Shown: positions 27,787 to 36,463 of the stretch, one piece after another
Numbering within the stretch: position 1 is the stretch's first letter
How the letters are laid out: every line of letters starts with the position of its first letter
Source of the DNA: Clostridiales bacterium
GTDB lineage: Bacteria > Bacillota > Clostridia > Christensenellales > Aristaeellaceae
Reading direction: 5' to 3'
NCBI GenBank assembly: GCA_016930575.1
Contig: JAFGGL010000028.1
Span: 50,053-114,052, forward strand
DNA length: 64,000 nucleotides
Made by a program: the position numbers and the translations under genes
Notes under the pieces: model-generated
What the model saw: only the letters and a program-made list of their open reading frames with translations
The model's database searches: none
What the model was told of the DNA's origin: nothing

Positions 27787-28044
27787 AGAGCAGACCTACC
27801 TTTCAAATGTCGAAGTTAATACGTTTTGATTCCCGTTGTTTAGGCGTCAGTTGATTTGCTGGTCATTTTCATGATCCATCATAATATTATCATCTTATGG
27901 TTACATCATGGTTACATCTTAATTCAAAATTTACTTTTTTAAAGTATTTTTCAAGTATTTAATAAAGCGCTGTCCCGCGTGCTTATGATCACGCACTCCT
28001 GAAAGGGTCTGCATTGAACACATACCCTTACTCATCGAAAGCCC

Positions 28045-28442
28045 ATGCAAAACATCCGCGAGGCGGGCGTGCCCGTGCAGTACCCCGTCAGCGGGCATGC
28101 CGTGTTCGTGGACGCGGGCAGGATGCTCTCCCACATCCCCTACGACCGGTTCCCCGGCCACGCGCTGGCCGTGGAACTTTACAAGGAAGCGGGCGTGCGC
28201 TGCTGCGAGATCGGCTCCTTTATGCTCGGCCGCGACCCAAGACCGGCGCGCAGCTCAAGTCCATGTTCGAGTTCACCCGCCTGGCCATCCCCCGCCGCGT
28301 CTACACCCAGGCCCACCTCGACCAGGTCGCCCGCGCCCTGATCAATATCAATGCCCGCAAATCTTCCCTCCCCGGCTACCGTATCACCGACGAACCGCCC
28401 GTATTAAGGCACTTCACGGCGAGGCTGGAGCCGATAGCGTAG
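28045..28442 (+). pseudogene. Tryptophanase 3' remnant with frameshift
   Basis: Matches the last ~130 codons of tnaA (from [11 protein letters not shown] to FTARLEP) at roughly 93% DNA identity. A missing A in GACCCAAGACC (tnaA: GATCCAAAAACC) shifts the frame after FMLGRDP; the rest continues in another frame to the normal stop. The 5' two-thirds is absent. The copy of the tnaA double-hairpin terminator follows it too, showing that the duplication covered gene and 3' flank. Confidence 0.9.
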
Positions 28443-28462
28443 GGGACGAGGGGAAGAACGTA

Positions 28463-28545
28463 TACTTTTCTTTTAGAAAAAAGAAAAGTAAGCAAAAGAA
28501 AACCTAATTGGGGAATAAATAAAAGCCGCGATAATCGCGGCTTTT
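28463..28545 (+). terminator. Double-hairpin 3' element after tnaA remnant
   Basis: Hairpin TACTTTTCTTTT...AAAGAAAAGTA (28463-28490), linker AGCAAAAGAAAACCT, then AAAAGCCGCG-ataat-CGCGGCTTTT (28521-28545), a good intrinsic terminator in both directions. It may also serve the convergent beta-helix gene. Confidence 0.75.
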
Positions 28546-28557
28546 GATAATCTCATA

Positions 28558-29874
28558 TTACCAGCTCGCTATATCATCCGGCGTATTGTCATGTACGATC
28601 TCTTGATCGTCTGCGACAACAATCGTTTGTGCAAATACACCGCCGCCTTGGACTGCCGAATTTTCGGAGATCTCTCCGCCAAGTAGCGTAACCGTTCCCC
28701 CGTAAGAAAATACCCCTCCTCCGAAAAATGATGCCGTATTCTTTGTAACTGTTCCGCCAAAAAGAACAAAATCACCATCGTCTATATGCAAACCGCCATA
28801 CATTCCGCAATTCTCCGTGATTGTCCCTGCGGATATCGTTACGTTCCCCTGATGTACCTCCACGCCGCCGCCGCCTTGCCCGCCGTTGTTTTCGGAAATC
28901 GAACCGCCAGAGATATCGATGTCAGCCGCATGCGCATAGATTCCGCCACCTTGCACAAACGCGTCGTTATTACAGATATTCCCGTCCGTAATATAGATAT
29001 TACCCGTGGATAAATATATGCCGCCGCCGATCGCGTCCGCGTAATTATCGGAAATCTCACCGCCGTTTATAGACAAGTTTCCATTGCTGACATAAACACC
29101 CCCGCCATAATATCCTTTATTTCCATTGATTAATCCGTCAGAAATCTCCACATCGCCGCCGGTAACGTAAACGCCTCCTCCGCCGCCTGTTAGTGTTTTG
29201 TTCTCAAGAATGTCATTGCCGGAAACAGTCAGCGATCCAAATATTATCATGCCTCCGCCGCAGTTTTCGGCCGTATTTTTCTTGAGGCTGCAATTTGTTA
29301 CCACGGCATCGCCGTTGGTAAATAGTCCACCGCCTCCGTTGCCTGCTGTGTTCTCCCAAAAAAAGCAGGCGGAAAGGGTTGTCGTTCCATTAACATATAC
29401 AGCACCGCCTTCTGCGGCTTGGTTTTGGGTAAACATGCACATCTCTGCGCTTAGGTCGCCCTCCACATACAACGCCCCGCCGTATCCGCCCTCCCCACGA
29501 TTTGAAAACGCTGCCGTCGCGTTTCCGTTTTGAAATATTAGCTTCCTCACAAGTGAAGCGCCATTCAGCGGCGGCTCGCCATCCGGACTTTGAATACATA
29601 GAATTTGCTTACCGCCGCCATCAATGATACGTAATGAACTATCCGCGCTTTGTATTGAAACGGGATTTGTAAATACTATAGTTGTATTATTCTGGCTAAA
29701 CATGATATCACCGGTTACCATCACATTGGTCGCTCCGTTTATCGCCGCGGCATTCAGCTCTTCCCAGTTGCTGACATATACAGGAGTTTCCTCTGCAAAC
29801 ACGATGCATGCCGTGCAGAGAAGTACAAACATTACGACCACGCACAGTATTGTTCTCCAATGTTTTATATTCAT
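28558..29874 (-). CDS. Secreted beta-helix repeat protein, paralogue 2
   Basis: 438 residues: signal peptide (MNIKHWRTIL... to VFAEE), then an N-terminal block shared with the 22924 protein (VTGDIMFSQNNTTIVF versus VITGDIVYGEGQGTIVF; IDGGGKQILCIQ versus IDGSGRQILCVQ), then ~15 beta-helix repeats (GGGVYVSNGNLSI and similar), and the same C-terminal end (NTPDDIASW versus NSPDDIVKP). Base composition is clearly more AT-rich than the paralogue, suggesting separate acquisition. The ATG follows TTGGAGTAACGAAAA. 29875-30091 upstream shows no gene. Confidence 0.82.
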   Translation of the reverse strand: MNIKHWRTILCVVVMFVLLCTACIVFAEETPVYVSNWEELNAAAINGATNVMVTGDIMFSQNNTTIVFTNPVSIQSADSSLRIIDGGGKQILCIQSPDGEPPLNGASLVRKLIFQNGNATAAFSNRGEGGYGGALYVEGDLSAEMCMFTQNQAAEGGAVYVNGTTTLSACFFWENTAGNGGGGLFTNGDAVVTNCSLKKNTAENCGGGMIIFGSLTVSGNDILENKTLTGGGGGVYVTGGDVEISDGLINGNKGYYGGGVYVSNGNLSINGGEISDNYADAIGGGIYLSTGNIYITDGNICNNDAFVQGGGIYAHAADIDISGGSISENNGGQGGGGVEVHQGNVTISAGTITENCGMYGGLHIDDGDFVLFGGTVTKNTASFFGGGVFSYGGTVTLLGGEISENSAVQGGGVFAQTIVVADDQEIVHDNTPDDIASW

Positions 29875-30091
29875 TTTTCGTTACTCCAATTTCTGTCGTA
29901 AGGGCTTGTTCTACAATAAATTTTCTCTATATGCCTTGCCTTAACTGCAAGTATCATAACACGGTGCTGCTGCCCCTGCAAGAAAAAAATCCAGTGAATA
30001 CTCCGTCTATAATAGCCGCGCACATTTCTATTGCTCTTATAGGATAAATCGACTTTATCTTTCTATTGGTTACCCGTCTGCATGATAGGTT

Positions 30092-30541
30092 TTACATCCA
30101 CTGAATAAACGCGGTTTTGTCAGTATGGTTAAACCCACACCCCTCATAAAACCGGAACGTGCCCTCGTCCTTGTTGCCGGTGGTGAGGGAGACTTTGTAG
30201 CAGTCGGCGGCTTTGGCGATTTGCACGGCTTCGGCCATGAGCGCGGCGGCGAGGCCTTTGCGGCGGTGGGCGGCGGAGGTGATCACGTTTTCGATAATGG
30301 CATAGGGGCGGGCGTTGCGCGTGAGGTTTTGGATGACGATCACACTTACGCTCGCGGCGATTTCGCCGTCAACCTTCGCCAGCAGCACATGATAATCCGG
30401 ATCGTTCATGATCGTATCCCACACCGCGTCAAGCCCCTTGCCCTCCGGCACGGGGTCCGTCTCGTGCAGTTCCCTGTACAGCTTGAGCAGCGCGGGCAAA
30501 TCCTCGCGCTTTGCTTCCACGATTTCTACATTCTTATTCAT
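30092..30541 (-). CDS. GNAT-family acetyltransferase
   Basis: 149 residues. ITSAAHRRKGLAAALMAEAV is the acetyl-CoA-binding motif A (Q/RxxGxG/A type), and NKDEGTFRFYEGCGF the motif B region. Substrate unknown. The frame opens with GTG-ATG-GAT-ATG; the third candidate is chosen because AGGTG lies six bases before it. It follows aconitase, separated by a large hairpin. Confidence 0.8.
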   Translation of the reverse strand: MNKNVEIVEAKREDLPALLKLYRELHETDPVPEGKGLDAVWDTIMNDPDYHVLLAKVDGEIAASVSVIVIQNLTRNARPYAIIENVITSAAHRRKGLAAALMAEAVQIAKAADCYKVSLTTGNKDEGTFRFYEGCGFNHTDKTAFIQWM

Positions 30542-30577
30542 ATCCATCACCTGTTGTTGTCCCGAACGTTAATCCTT

Positions 30578-30655
30578 ACCCCTACTGCCCGCGCTTGGCG
30601 CGGGCAGTAGGGGTTTTCTTTTGCATACTTTTCTTCTTTCCAAAAGAAAAGTATG
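30578..30655 (-). terminator. Double-hairpin 3' element after aconitase
   Basis: On the minus strand: hairpin CATACTTTTC...GAAAAGTATG (30624-30655), A-rich linker GCAAAAGAAAACC, then a perfect 17-base-pair stem ACCCCTACTGCCCGCGC around a three-base loop (30578-30614). It starts 6 bases beyond the aconitase stop. Confidence 0.75.
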
Positions 30656-30660
30656 CCGTC

Positions 30661-32583
30661 CTACTGTTCGGACTTGATCTTATTAATGAGCCCGCCCGCG
30701 AGAATCATCGCCTGCTGGCGCGGGCTGAGTTCCATCACCGTGTCGCAGGTGAAGCCTTTGATCACATTCCTCACCGGAATGACGGATACGCCGTCTGCGA
30801 CCTTTTTGCGGATATCCGGAAGCTCGATCTCGTCGTCTACGTCAAAGCGGTCGTAATCGGCTTCGTTCTTGAAGGTCAGCGGCAGGATGCCGTTGTTGAT
30901 GAGGTTGTCCTTGTGGATACGCGCGAAGCTTTTGGCGATCACGCCGCGGATCTTGAGATACAGGGGAACGAGCGCCGCGTGCTCGCGGCTGGAGCCCTGG
31001 CCGTAGTTGTGCCCCGCCAGCAGGAACCCGCCGCCGGCCGCCCTGGCGCGCGCGGGAAAGGTCTTGTCCACGGGCGTGAGGCAGTATTCCGAGAGTTTGG
31101 GAATATTCGAGCGGAACGGCAGGAGCTTGGAATCGCTGGGCATGATGTGGTCGGTGGTGATATTGTCTTCCATCTTCAAAAGCGCTTTGCCCTTGAGGCT
31201 CTCCGGCAGCGCTTCGGCCTGCGGGAAGGGCTTTATGTTCGGCCCGCGGACCACTTCCACGTCGTTGCCTTCCGGCGCGGGCGGGATGATCAGGTTGTCG
31301 TTGTACAGGAAGCTCTCGGGCATCTCCACAGTCAAATCGGTATCCAGCGTGCGCGGATCGGTCAAAACACCCGTCAACGCGCTGGCCGCGGCCGTCTCGC
31401 AGGAAACGAGGTAAACGCCCGCCGATTTGGTGCCGCTGCGCCCGAAGAAGTTGCGGTTGTTGGTGCGCAGGCTGACGGCGTTCGTGCGCGGGCTTTGCCC
31501 CATGCCGATGCAAAAGCCGCAGGCCGTTTCCGCAATGCGCGCGCCCGCCTGGATCATATCGTTCAGCGCGCCGTTTGCAGCCAGCATCCCCAGCACCTGC
31601 CGCGAGCCGGGCGCAATGACGAGGCTGACGTCCGGGTGCATGGTCCTGCCCTTCAGGATCTTCGCCACGCGCATCATGTCCAGGTAGCTGGAATTGGTGC
31701 ACGAGCCGATACACACCTGGTCCACCTTGACGGCGCCGGTTTCCTCCACGGTCTGCACGTTGTCGGGCATGTGGGGGAGCGCGACCATCGGCGCAAGCGC
31801 CGACAGGTCGATCTCAATGGTTTCGTCATACGCCGCATCGGCTGTCGGCAGCATTTCAACATAATCTTTTTCCCGCCCCTGCACCTTCATGAACGCGCGG
31901 GCGTTTTCGTCGGCGGGGAAGATACTGGTCGTCGCGCCCAGCTCCGCGCCCATGTTGGCGATGGTCGCGCGCTCGGGGACGGACAGGCTTTTCACGCCCT
32001 CGCCCGTGTACTCCATCACCTTACCCACGCCGCCCTTGACGGTCACAATGCGCAGGACTTCCAGGATCACGTCCTTGGCCGCCACCCCGCGCGAAAGCTT
32101 GCCGGTGAGTCTGATATTCGTCACCGACGGGCAGGGGATGGAATACGCCCCGCCGGTCATCGCCACGGCCACGTCCAGCCCGCCCGCGCCGATGGCGAGC
32201 ATCCCCAGGCCGCCCGCCGTGGGGGTGTGGCTGTCGGAGCCCAGCAACGTTTTTCCCGGGATGGCGAAACGCTCCAGATGCACCTGATGGCACACGCCGT
32301 TGCCCGGCTTGGACAGGCGCACGCCGTGCTTTTTGGTCACGGTTTCCAGATACCGGTGGTCGTCGGCGTTTTCAAAGCCCGACTGGATGGTATTGTGGTC
32401 GATATACGCCACCGAAAGCTCGGTTTTCACGCGCGGCACGCCCATGGCCTCAAACTGCAGGTAGGCCATGGTGCCCGTGGAATCCTGCGTCAGCGTATGG
32501 TCGATGCGGATAGAGATCTCCCGCCCGGCCGTAAGTTCACCTTCCACCAGATGGTTTTTAAGGATCTGATAGGTTAAATTCAT
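30661..32583 (-). CDS. Aconitate hydratase
   Basis: 640 residues, the short monomer form typical of clostridia and Aquifex. Interconverts citrate and isocitrate through a [4Fe-4S] cluster. Cluster cysteines are in IGSCTNSSYLD and ACGFCIGMG; the swivel domain carries GQGSSREHAAL with the substrate-binding Ser-Arg. LLGSDSHTPTAGGLGMLAIG is the Asp-His active-site block. Start from GGAGGACATTC-ATG. It stands alone, with no citrate synthase or isocitrate dehydrogenase near, and has an attenuator-like leader. Confidence 0.93.
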   Translation of the reverse strand: MNLTYQILKNHLVEGELTAGREISIRIDHTLTQDSTGTMAYLQFEAMGVPRVKTELSVAYIDHNTIQSGFENADDHRYLETVTKKHGVRLSKPGNGVCHQVHLERFAIPGKTLLGSDSHTPTAGGLGMLAIGAGGLDVAVAMTGGAYSIPCPSVTNIRLTGKLSRGVAAKDVILEVLRIVTVKGGVGKVMEYTGEGVKSLSVPERATIANMGAELGATTSIFPADENARAFMKVQGREKDYVEMLPTADAAYDETIEIDLSALAPMVALPHMPDNVQTVEETGAVKVDQVCIGSCTNSSYLDMMRVAKILKGRTMHPDVSLVIAPGSRQVLGMLAANGALNDMIQAGARIAETACGFCIGMGQSPRTNAVSLRTNNRNFFGRSGTKSAGVYLVSCETAAASALTGVLTDPRTLDTDLTVEMPESFLYNDNLIIPPAPEGNDVEVVRGPNIKPFPQAEALPESLKGKALLKMEDNITTDHIMPSDSKLLPFRSNIPKLSEYCLTPVDKTFPARARAAGGGFLLAGHNYGQGSSREHAALVPLYLKIRGVIAKSFARIHKDNLINNGILPLTFKNEADYDRFDVDDEIELPDIRKKVADGVSVIPVRNVIKGFTCDTVMELSPRQQAMILAGGLINKIKSEQ

Positions 32584-32637
32584 GAATGTCCTCCTTCGAT
32601 CGTTGCGGTTGCCGGAGCCTCGCCGGCACTTTCCCGC

Positions 32638-32666
32638 AAAAAAACAGCCCGCGTGTGCGGGCGCTG
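32638..32666 (-). promoter_or_regulatory. Intrinsic-terminator-like hairpin in the aconitase leader
   Basis: Minus-strand stem CAG(CG)CCCGC/GCGGGCTG with a GTGT-type loop, followed by seven T. It lies between the promoter (32722-32749) and the ATG, with no gene upstream on this strand, so it should act as an attenuator. About 50 bases precede it, enough for a small aptamer or anti-terminator (GGGGCTTT.../AAAAGCGCC pairing is possible). Confidence 0.55.
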
Positions 32667-32721
32667 TCCGGCGCTTTTGCTAATAAAGCCCCGACGGGCG
32701 CTCACCCTTGAACGCCTATTT

Positions 32722-32749
32722 ATCATACCCGCAATCCCGATAAAGTCAA
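32722..32749 (-). promoter_or_regulatory. Aconitase promoter
   Basis: Minus strand TTGACT, 16 bases, TATGAT. The transcript would carry a leader of ~130 bases containing the terminator-like hairpin. The rest of the 32750-32992 gap shows only the divergent NUDIX promoter. Confidence 0.65.
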
Positions 32750-32931
32750 TGCGGAAAACTGATTCAATGCACATTGTATACAATCCTGACAAATAATTAA
32801 CATGCCGGAACACGGCCAATATTGAACAAAAATCAAAGACTCGCAATTGTGCCCCATGCCGTATCGCTTTGCGTTACCGGCGCGCGGCAACGCAAACGCA
32901 TCGTCTGCGCCCTTTGTTTCTTAGGCTGCCG

Positions 32932-32960
32932 TTGTGCGTGCCGCCGCGCTGCGTTATACT
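32932..32960 (+). promoter_or_regulatory. Promoter of NUDIX gene
   Basis: TTGTGC, 17 bases, TATACT, ~32 bases before the ATG. Confidence 0.55.
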
Positions 32961-32992
32961 ATTGTAAAAACACAGGAAACGGAGAGTAGCAT

Positions 32993-33502
32993 ATGGCGGA
33001 ACTTTGGGACGCATACCTGGCCGACGGGCGGAAAGCCGGGCGCACGCTGACGCGCGGCGAGGACATCCCGGCGGGGCTTTACCATATCGTTGTCGATGTC
33101 CTGGTCAAACACAAAGACGGCGATTACCTTGTGATGCAGCGGGATTTTCGTAAAAAAATCTATCCCGGCAAGTTTGAAGCCGGGGCGAGCGGCGCAATCC
33201 TTAAAGATGAAACGCCGTACGACGGCGCGCTGCGTGAGCTGCGGGAAGAGACCGGCGTCGCCGCCCCGCTCGCCTTCCTGTTTGCCGCAAGCGACCTGAG
33301 GGACACCTTGTATTTCAGCTATCTCTGTCTCACAGACTGCGCCAAAGACATCATCATTCTGCAGGAGGGCGAGACCATCGCCTACCGCTGGCTTGATGAA
33401 GCCGCGTTTTTTGATTTTATACAAACCGACGCCTTCGCGCAGGACCCGCTGACGCGCTGGCGGCCGCACATGGACACGGTGCGCGCTTTCGGCAAAACGT
33501 AA
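32993..33502 (+). CDS. NUDIX hydrolase
   Basis: 169 residues. The NUDIX box GAILKDETPYDGALRELREETG is split by the pattern Gx5Ex7REUxEExGU and is complete (about residues 64-86). The start WDAYLADGRKAGRTLTRG resembles the IPP-isomerase-like/YfcD subgroup, in which substrates are diphosphate-linked metabolites. Own promoter and ribosome binding site (AACGGAGAGTAGCAT-ATG). Substrate not predictable. Confidence 0.85.
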   Translation: MAELWDAYLADGRKAGRTLTRGEDIPAGLYHIVVDVLVKHKDGDYLVMQRDFRKKIYPGKFEAGASGAILKDETPYDGALRELREETGVAAPLAFLFAASDLRDTLYFSYLCLTDCAKDIIILQEGETIAYRWLDEAAFFDFIQTDAFAQDPLTRWRPHMDTVRAFGKT

Positions 33503-33530
33503 ACCGCATGCAAAGGGTGTAACTCCGCTA

Positions 33531-33560
33531 TTGATTGCCCGTATTGTCATATGCTATACT
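33531..33560 (+). promoter_or_regulatory. pfkA promoter
   Basis: TTGATT, 18 bases, TATACT, ~50 bases upstream of the chosen pfkA ATG. Confidence 0.6.
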
Positions 33561-33610
33561 TGCATTTGTTCCCTTTTGTTGAGATTCCCGCGAATATATG
33601 GAGACAGGCT

Positions 33611-34744
33611 ATGAGAAAAACCTTCGGCATCCTCACCAGCGGCGGCGACAGCCCCGGCATGAACGCGGCCGTCGTCAGCGTAGCGCGCTACGCCGAGCAG
33701 TGCGGCGTGAAACTCATGGGCATACGCCGCGGCTACAACGGGCTTTTGGGGAAAAGTGAAAACGAGCTCAACGATATCCGCCAGCTGCGCTCCGAAACGG
33801 TTTTGGATATACTGGACATGCGCGGCACCTACCTGCGCACGGCGCGCTGCGAAGAGTTTTTTGACGAAGACGTGTTGGACAAGGTCGCCGAAGACCTGGA
33901 GAAAAAACATCATATCGACGGGCTGGTCATCATCGGCGGCGACGGCAGCTACCGCGGCGCGCTGGATCTGTGCAAGCGCGGTGTGCGCTGCGTGGGCATC
34001 CCCGGCACGATCGACAACGACCTGCCCTATACCGAAGCGACTCTTGGCTACGATACCGCTGTGAACGTCTGTGTGGACGCCGTGCGCTCCATCCGCGCCA
34101 CCAGCCGCAGCCACGACAGGCCGCACGTCGTGGAGGTCATGGGCCGCCGCTGCGGCGATATCGCCATGCGCACCGCCATCGCGACCGGCGCCGAGATTGT
34201 CATCGTGCCAGAAATGAAATGGGACCTGCGCGACGTGATCAGGCGCCTGAACGAGCAGATCACAAACGGTAACGCGCGCGCGACCGTCATCGTCTGCGAA
34301 AACGCCTGGGAGGACGGCAATATGGCCGAGTATCCATGGCGCGAGCTGCTATGCAAAAACGGCATCTGCGTGCACGGCGACACGCCCTTTTCCTCCCGTC
34401 ACATGGCGCATGTGCTGAAGTACGAATGCGATATTGAGGCGCGCGCCACGGTACTGGGCTACACCCAACGCGGCGCCATCCCCACGGCATACGATTCAGC
34501 CTTCGCGTTCGAGGCCGGGCACCTGGCCGTGGAACTGCTTCTGAACGAAACACCTGCCGAGAACGACGGTTTCGCCATCGGCGTGCGCGACGGCCGTGTG
34601 TTCCATTCCTCGCTTCGCAGCGCGGCCCTGAAGATTGACCCCCGTCCGTTTAATGAAAAGCTTTACAACACCATTAACACGCTGCCCTACCTGCCCCGCG
34701 AGGACGACCTGATTTTGATCGCGGCCGGCAACGTGAAGAAGTAG
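33611..34744 (+). CDS. pfkA: 6-phosphofructokinase
   Basis: 377 residues. Phosphorylates fructose 6-phosphate. FGILTSGGDSPGMNA is the nucleotide-binding start, IGGDGSYRGA and GIPGTIDNDLP carry the catalytic Asp, and VEVMGRRCGDIA the substrate loop. GGDGS with Gly then Ser-Tyr at the position after GGD suggests the ATP-using rather than pyrophosphate-using form (inference). It is somewhat longer than the 320-residue Bacillus enzyme, with extra C-terminal sequence. The upstream in-frame ATG (33551) falls on the -10 box, so the ATG after GGAGACAGGCT is used. Confidence 0.93.
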   Translation: MRKTFGILTSGGDSPGMNAAVVSVARYAEQCGVKLMGIRRGYNGLLGKSENELNDIRQLRSETVLDILDMRGTYLRTARCEEFFDEDVLDKVAEDLEKKHHIDGLVIIGGDGSYRGALDLCKRGVRCVGIPGTIDNDLPYTEATLGYDTAVNVCVDAVRSIRATSRSHDRPHVVEVMGRRCGDIAMRTAIATGAEIVIVPEMKWDLRDVIRRLNEQITNGNARATVIVCENAWEDGNMAEYPWRELLCKNGICVHGDTPFSSRHMAHVLKYECDIEARATVLGYTQRGAIPTAYDSAFAFEAGHLAVELLLNETPAENDGFAIGVRDGRVFHSSLRSAALKIDPRPFNEKLYNTINTLPYLPREDDLILIAAGNVKK

Positions 34745-34746
34745 TC

Positions 34747-35436
34747 GTGCGTTTTTCCCTGTTGCTTTGCGATATCGACAATACCATCTTTGATTTCCGC
34801 AGCGCCGAACGCGCGGCCTACGCCGCCGTCGCGGCGCGTTTTTCGTTGCCCGGCGACGAGGAGCTTTTCGCCCTGTACAAGGCGATCAACAGCTTTCACT
34901 GGCAAAAACTCCGCCGCGGCGAAACCACCTCCGCGCGGCTGCGGCTGGACCGCTTCCGCGATTTTATGGACGCGCAGGGGATCGAGAATGCGGACATCCA
35001 GGCGATGAGTGACTATTATGTGCAAATCCTCGGTCAACAGAGCATCCCGGTCGAGGGCGCGGAAGCGTTCCTTCGGCGTGTGTCGAAGCACATGTCGGTC
35101 GTCCTGGTCACAAACGGCTTTGCCGCCGTGCAGCGTCTGCGGATGCGTGGTTCGCCCCTGCGTCAATACATCCGGGATATCCTCGTTTCCGAAGAGTTCG
35201 CAAACGCCAAACCGCACCCAGAAATGCTGCTGGAGGCCATGAAACACGCAGGCGTAACCGATCCCGCGCAGGCCGTGATGATCGGCGACAACGAGGATAC
35301 CGACATCCTGGCCGCCAAAAACGCCGGCACGAAAAGCGTCCTGTTTACGCTGGGCGCGCCGCCGCCGGAGCATACGAAGGCGGATTTCGTCGCCGCGACG
35401 CTCAAAGAAGCAGCCGATTATATCCTCTCCGATTGA
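34747..35436 (+). CDS. HAD-superfamily phosphatase, YjjG-like
   Basis: 229 residues. Motif I is CDIDNTIFDF (nucleophile Asp in place of the usual DxD first Asp at 9 and 11), motif II VLVTNG, motif III Lys in AKPHPE, motif IV GDNEDTDILAAKNAG. A helical cap follows motif I. The layout fits YjjG/pyrimidine-nucleotidase-type HADs. GTG start two bases after the pfkA stop, so it is co-transcribed with glycolysis, although no metabolic link is evident. Confidence 0.83.
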   Translation: MRFSLLLCDIDNTIFDFRSAERAAYAAVAARFSLPGDEELFALYKAINSFHWQKLRRGETTSARLRLDRFRDFMDAQGIENADIQAMSDYYVQILGQQSIPVEGAEAFLRRVSKHMSVVLVTNGFAAVQRLRMRGSPLRQYIRDILVSEEFANAKPHPEMLLEAMKHAGVTDPAQAVMIGDNEDTDILAAKNAGTKSVLFTLGAPPPEHTKADFVAATLKEAADYILSD

Positions 35437-35481
35437 CCGAAACCCTTATATCCGCGTGAAAAAGCCTTTGCATTGCCTATG

Positions 35482-35511
35482 TTGACATCCGGCAATGGAA
35501 TTGAGTACAAT
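35482..35511 (+). promoter_or_regulatory. Promoter of the frr-uppS-cdsA unit
   Basis: TTGACA, 18 bases, TACAAT, ending 32 bases before the frr ATG. Confidence 0.7.
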
Positions 35512-35543
35512 ATACGAAACAACCCCGGAAAGGTGGACATGCT

Positions 35544-36101
35544 ATGTATCGTGAAGTCATCGATGCCGCAAAGGATAAAATGCATAAGACCATCCATGTG
35601 TTTCAGTCCGAGCTTCGTTCCATCCGCGCCGGCCGCGCCAACCCGCAGCTTTTGGAGCGCGTGATGGTGGATTATTACGGCTCGCCCACGCCGCTGACGC
35701 AGATGGGCAACGTTTCCGCGCCCGAGCCGCGCATGCTGCTGGTTAACGTCTGGGATCAGTCGGCGCTGCCGTTGGTAGAGAAGGCCATCCAGAAATCAGA
35801 CCTCGGTTTCAACCCAAGCAATGACGGTAAGGTGATACGCCTGGTCGTGCCGGAGCTCACCGAGGAACGCCGCAAAGAGCTGACCAAGCTCGTAGGCAAA
35901 ACGCTGGAGGAGGCTAAGGTCGCCATCCGTTCCATCCGCCGTGACGCGATGGAGCACGTGAAAAAACAGGAAAAAGCGTCCGAGATCACAGAGGACGATC
36001 TGACCGTCGCCGAAAAGAAGATCCAGGAAGCGACGGATGAGGCCATCAAAGAGCTTGATGAGCTCGCGGCCGCCAAAGACAAGGAAATCATGGAAGTTTG
36101 A
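35544..36101 (+). CDS. frr: Ribosome recycling factor
   Basis: 185 residues, standard length. It splits post-termination ribosomes with EF-G. SIRAGRANPQLLERV, EARAKI-type AKVAIRSIRRDAM and the long C-terminal helix are all present. In many Gram-positives frr follows pyrH; here it has its own promoter and leads the unit with uppS and cdsA, keeping the common frr-uppS-cdsA order. Confidence 0.96.
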   Translation: MYREVIDAAKDKMHKTIHVFQSELRSIRAGRANPQLLERVMVDYYGSPTPLTQMGNVSAPEPRMLLVNVWDQSALPLVEKAIQKSDLGFNPSNDGKVIRLVVPELTEERRKELTKLVGKTLEEAKVAIRSIRRDAMEHVKKQEKASEITEDDLTVAEKKIQEATDEAIKELDELAAAKDKEIMEV

Positions 36102-36463
36102 AGAAAACCTTTGAACACCTGCTGGGCCTGAACGCACGGGACGCGCTGGCCATATTGAAAAGCGCCGGCATTTTCGGTGTGCGGGTAACCTATACCGCCG
36201 CGCCGCGGCCCCCACAGCCCGCGCCCGGCGCCACGTCCGGCGGCAAAACGGAAAAACGCAGCGCGCTGGAAGCCATCGCAGGCCAATTTGAGGTCGCGGA
36301 GGATGCCGAATCCGCCGCATACGACCCGCTGCTGGAGCCGCAGATGACCGACGGAATGCTGACCGAAGCGCGCGTCGTGGGCGTGCGTGACGACGGGAAG
36401 CAGCTTTTAGTATCCCGTTTTAAGGTCGGCGACCCAAACCCGCCGGAGAGGAACAACGGATGA
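36098..36463 (+). CDS. Small protein with PASTA-like N-terminus
   Basis: 121 residues. TTG start overlapping the frr stop (TTGA) and an ATGA overlap with uppS, so it is translationally coupled on both sides. Residues ~8-35 (LLGLNARDALAILKSAGIFGVRVTY) read like one PASTA-type unit (GxxxxDAxxxLxxAG), followed by a Pro-rich linker and an acidic tail ending with VVGVRDDGKQLLVSRF. No membrane segment. Function unknown; the PASTA resemblance is weak. Confidence 0.7.
   Translation: MKKTFEHLLGLNARDALAILKSAGIFGVRVTYTAAPRPPQPAPGATSGGKTEKRSALEAIAGQFEVAEDAESAAYDPLLEPQMTDGMLTEARVVGVRDDGKQLLVSRFKVGDPNPPERNNG

Larger units (their letters stand above)
27151..28044. other. AT-richer insert between tnaA and its remnant
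   Basis: Nearly 0.9 kb markedly richer in A and T than the flanks. It holds a 20-codon open frame (27315) and a small secreted-peptide gene on the minus strand (27550-27786). No transposase, terminal inverted repeats or target duplication could be recognised. It lies exactly where the 5' part of a second tnaA copy would be expected. Confidence 0.6.

Noticed and set aside
27453..27788. 111-residue frame on the plus strand
   Set aside because: Antisense to the secreted peptide gene, weak ribosome binding site and no signal or motif.
27151..28044. Insertion sequence in the AT-rich insert
   Set aside because: No transposase frame, terminal inverted repeats or target duplication could be found.
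32580..32846. 88-residue frame upstream of aconitase
   Set aside because: Runs through promoter, attenuator hairpin and ribosome binding site; better explained as leader.
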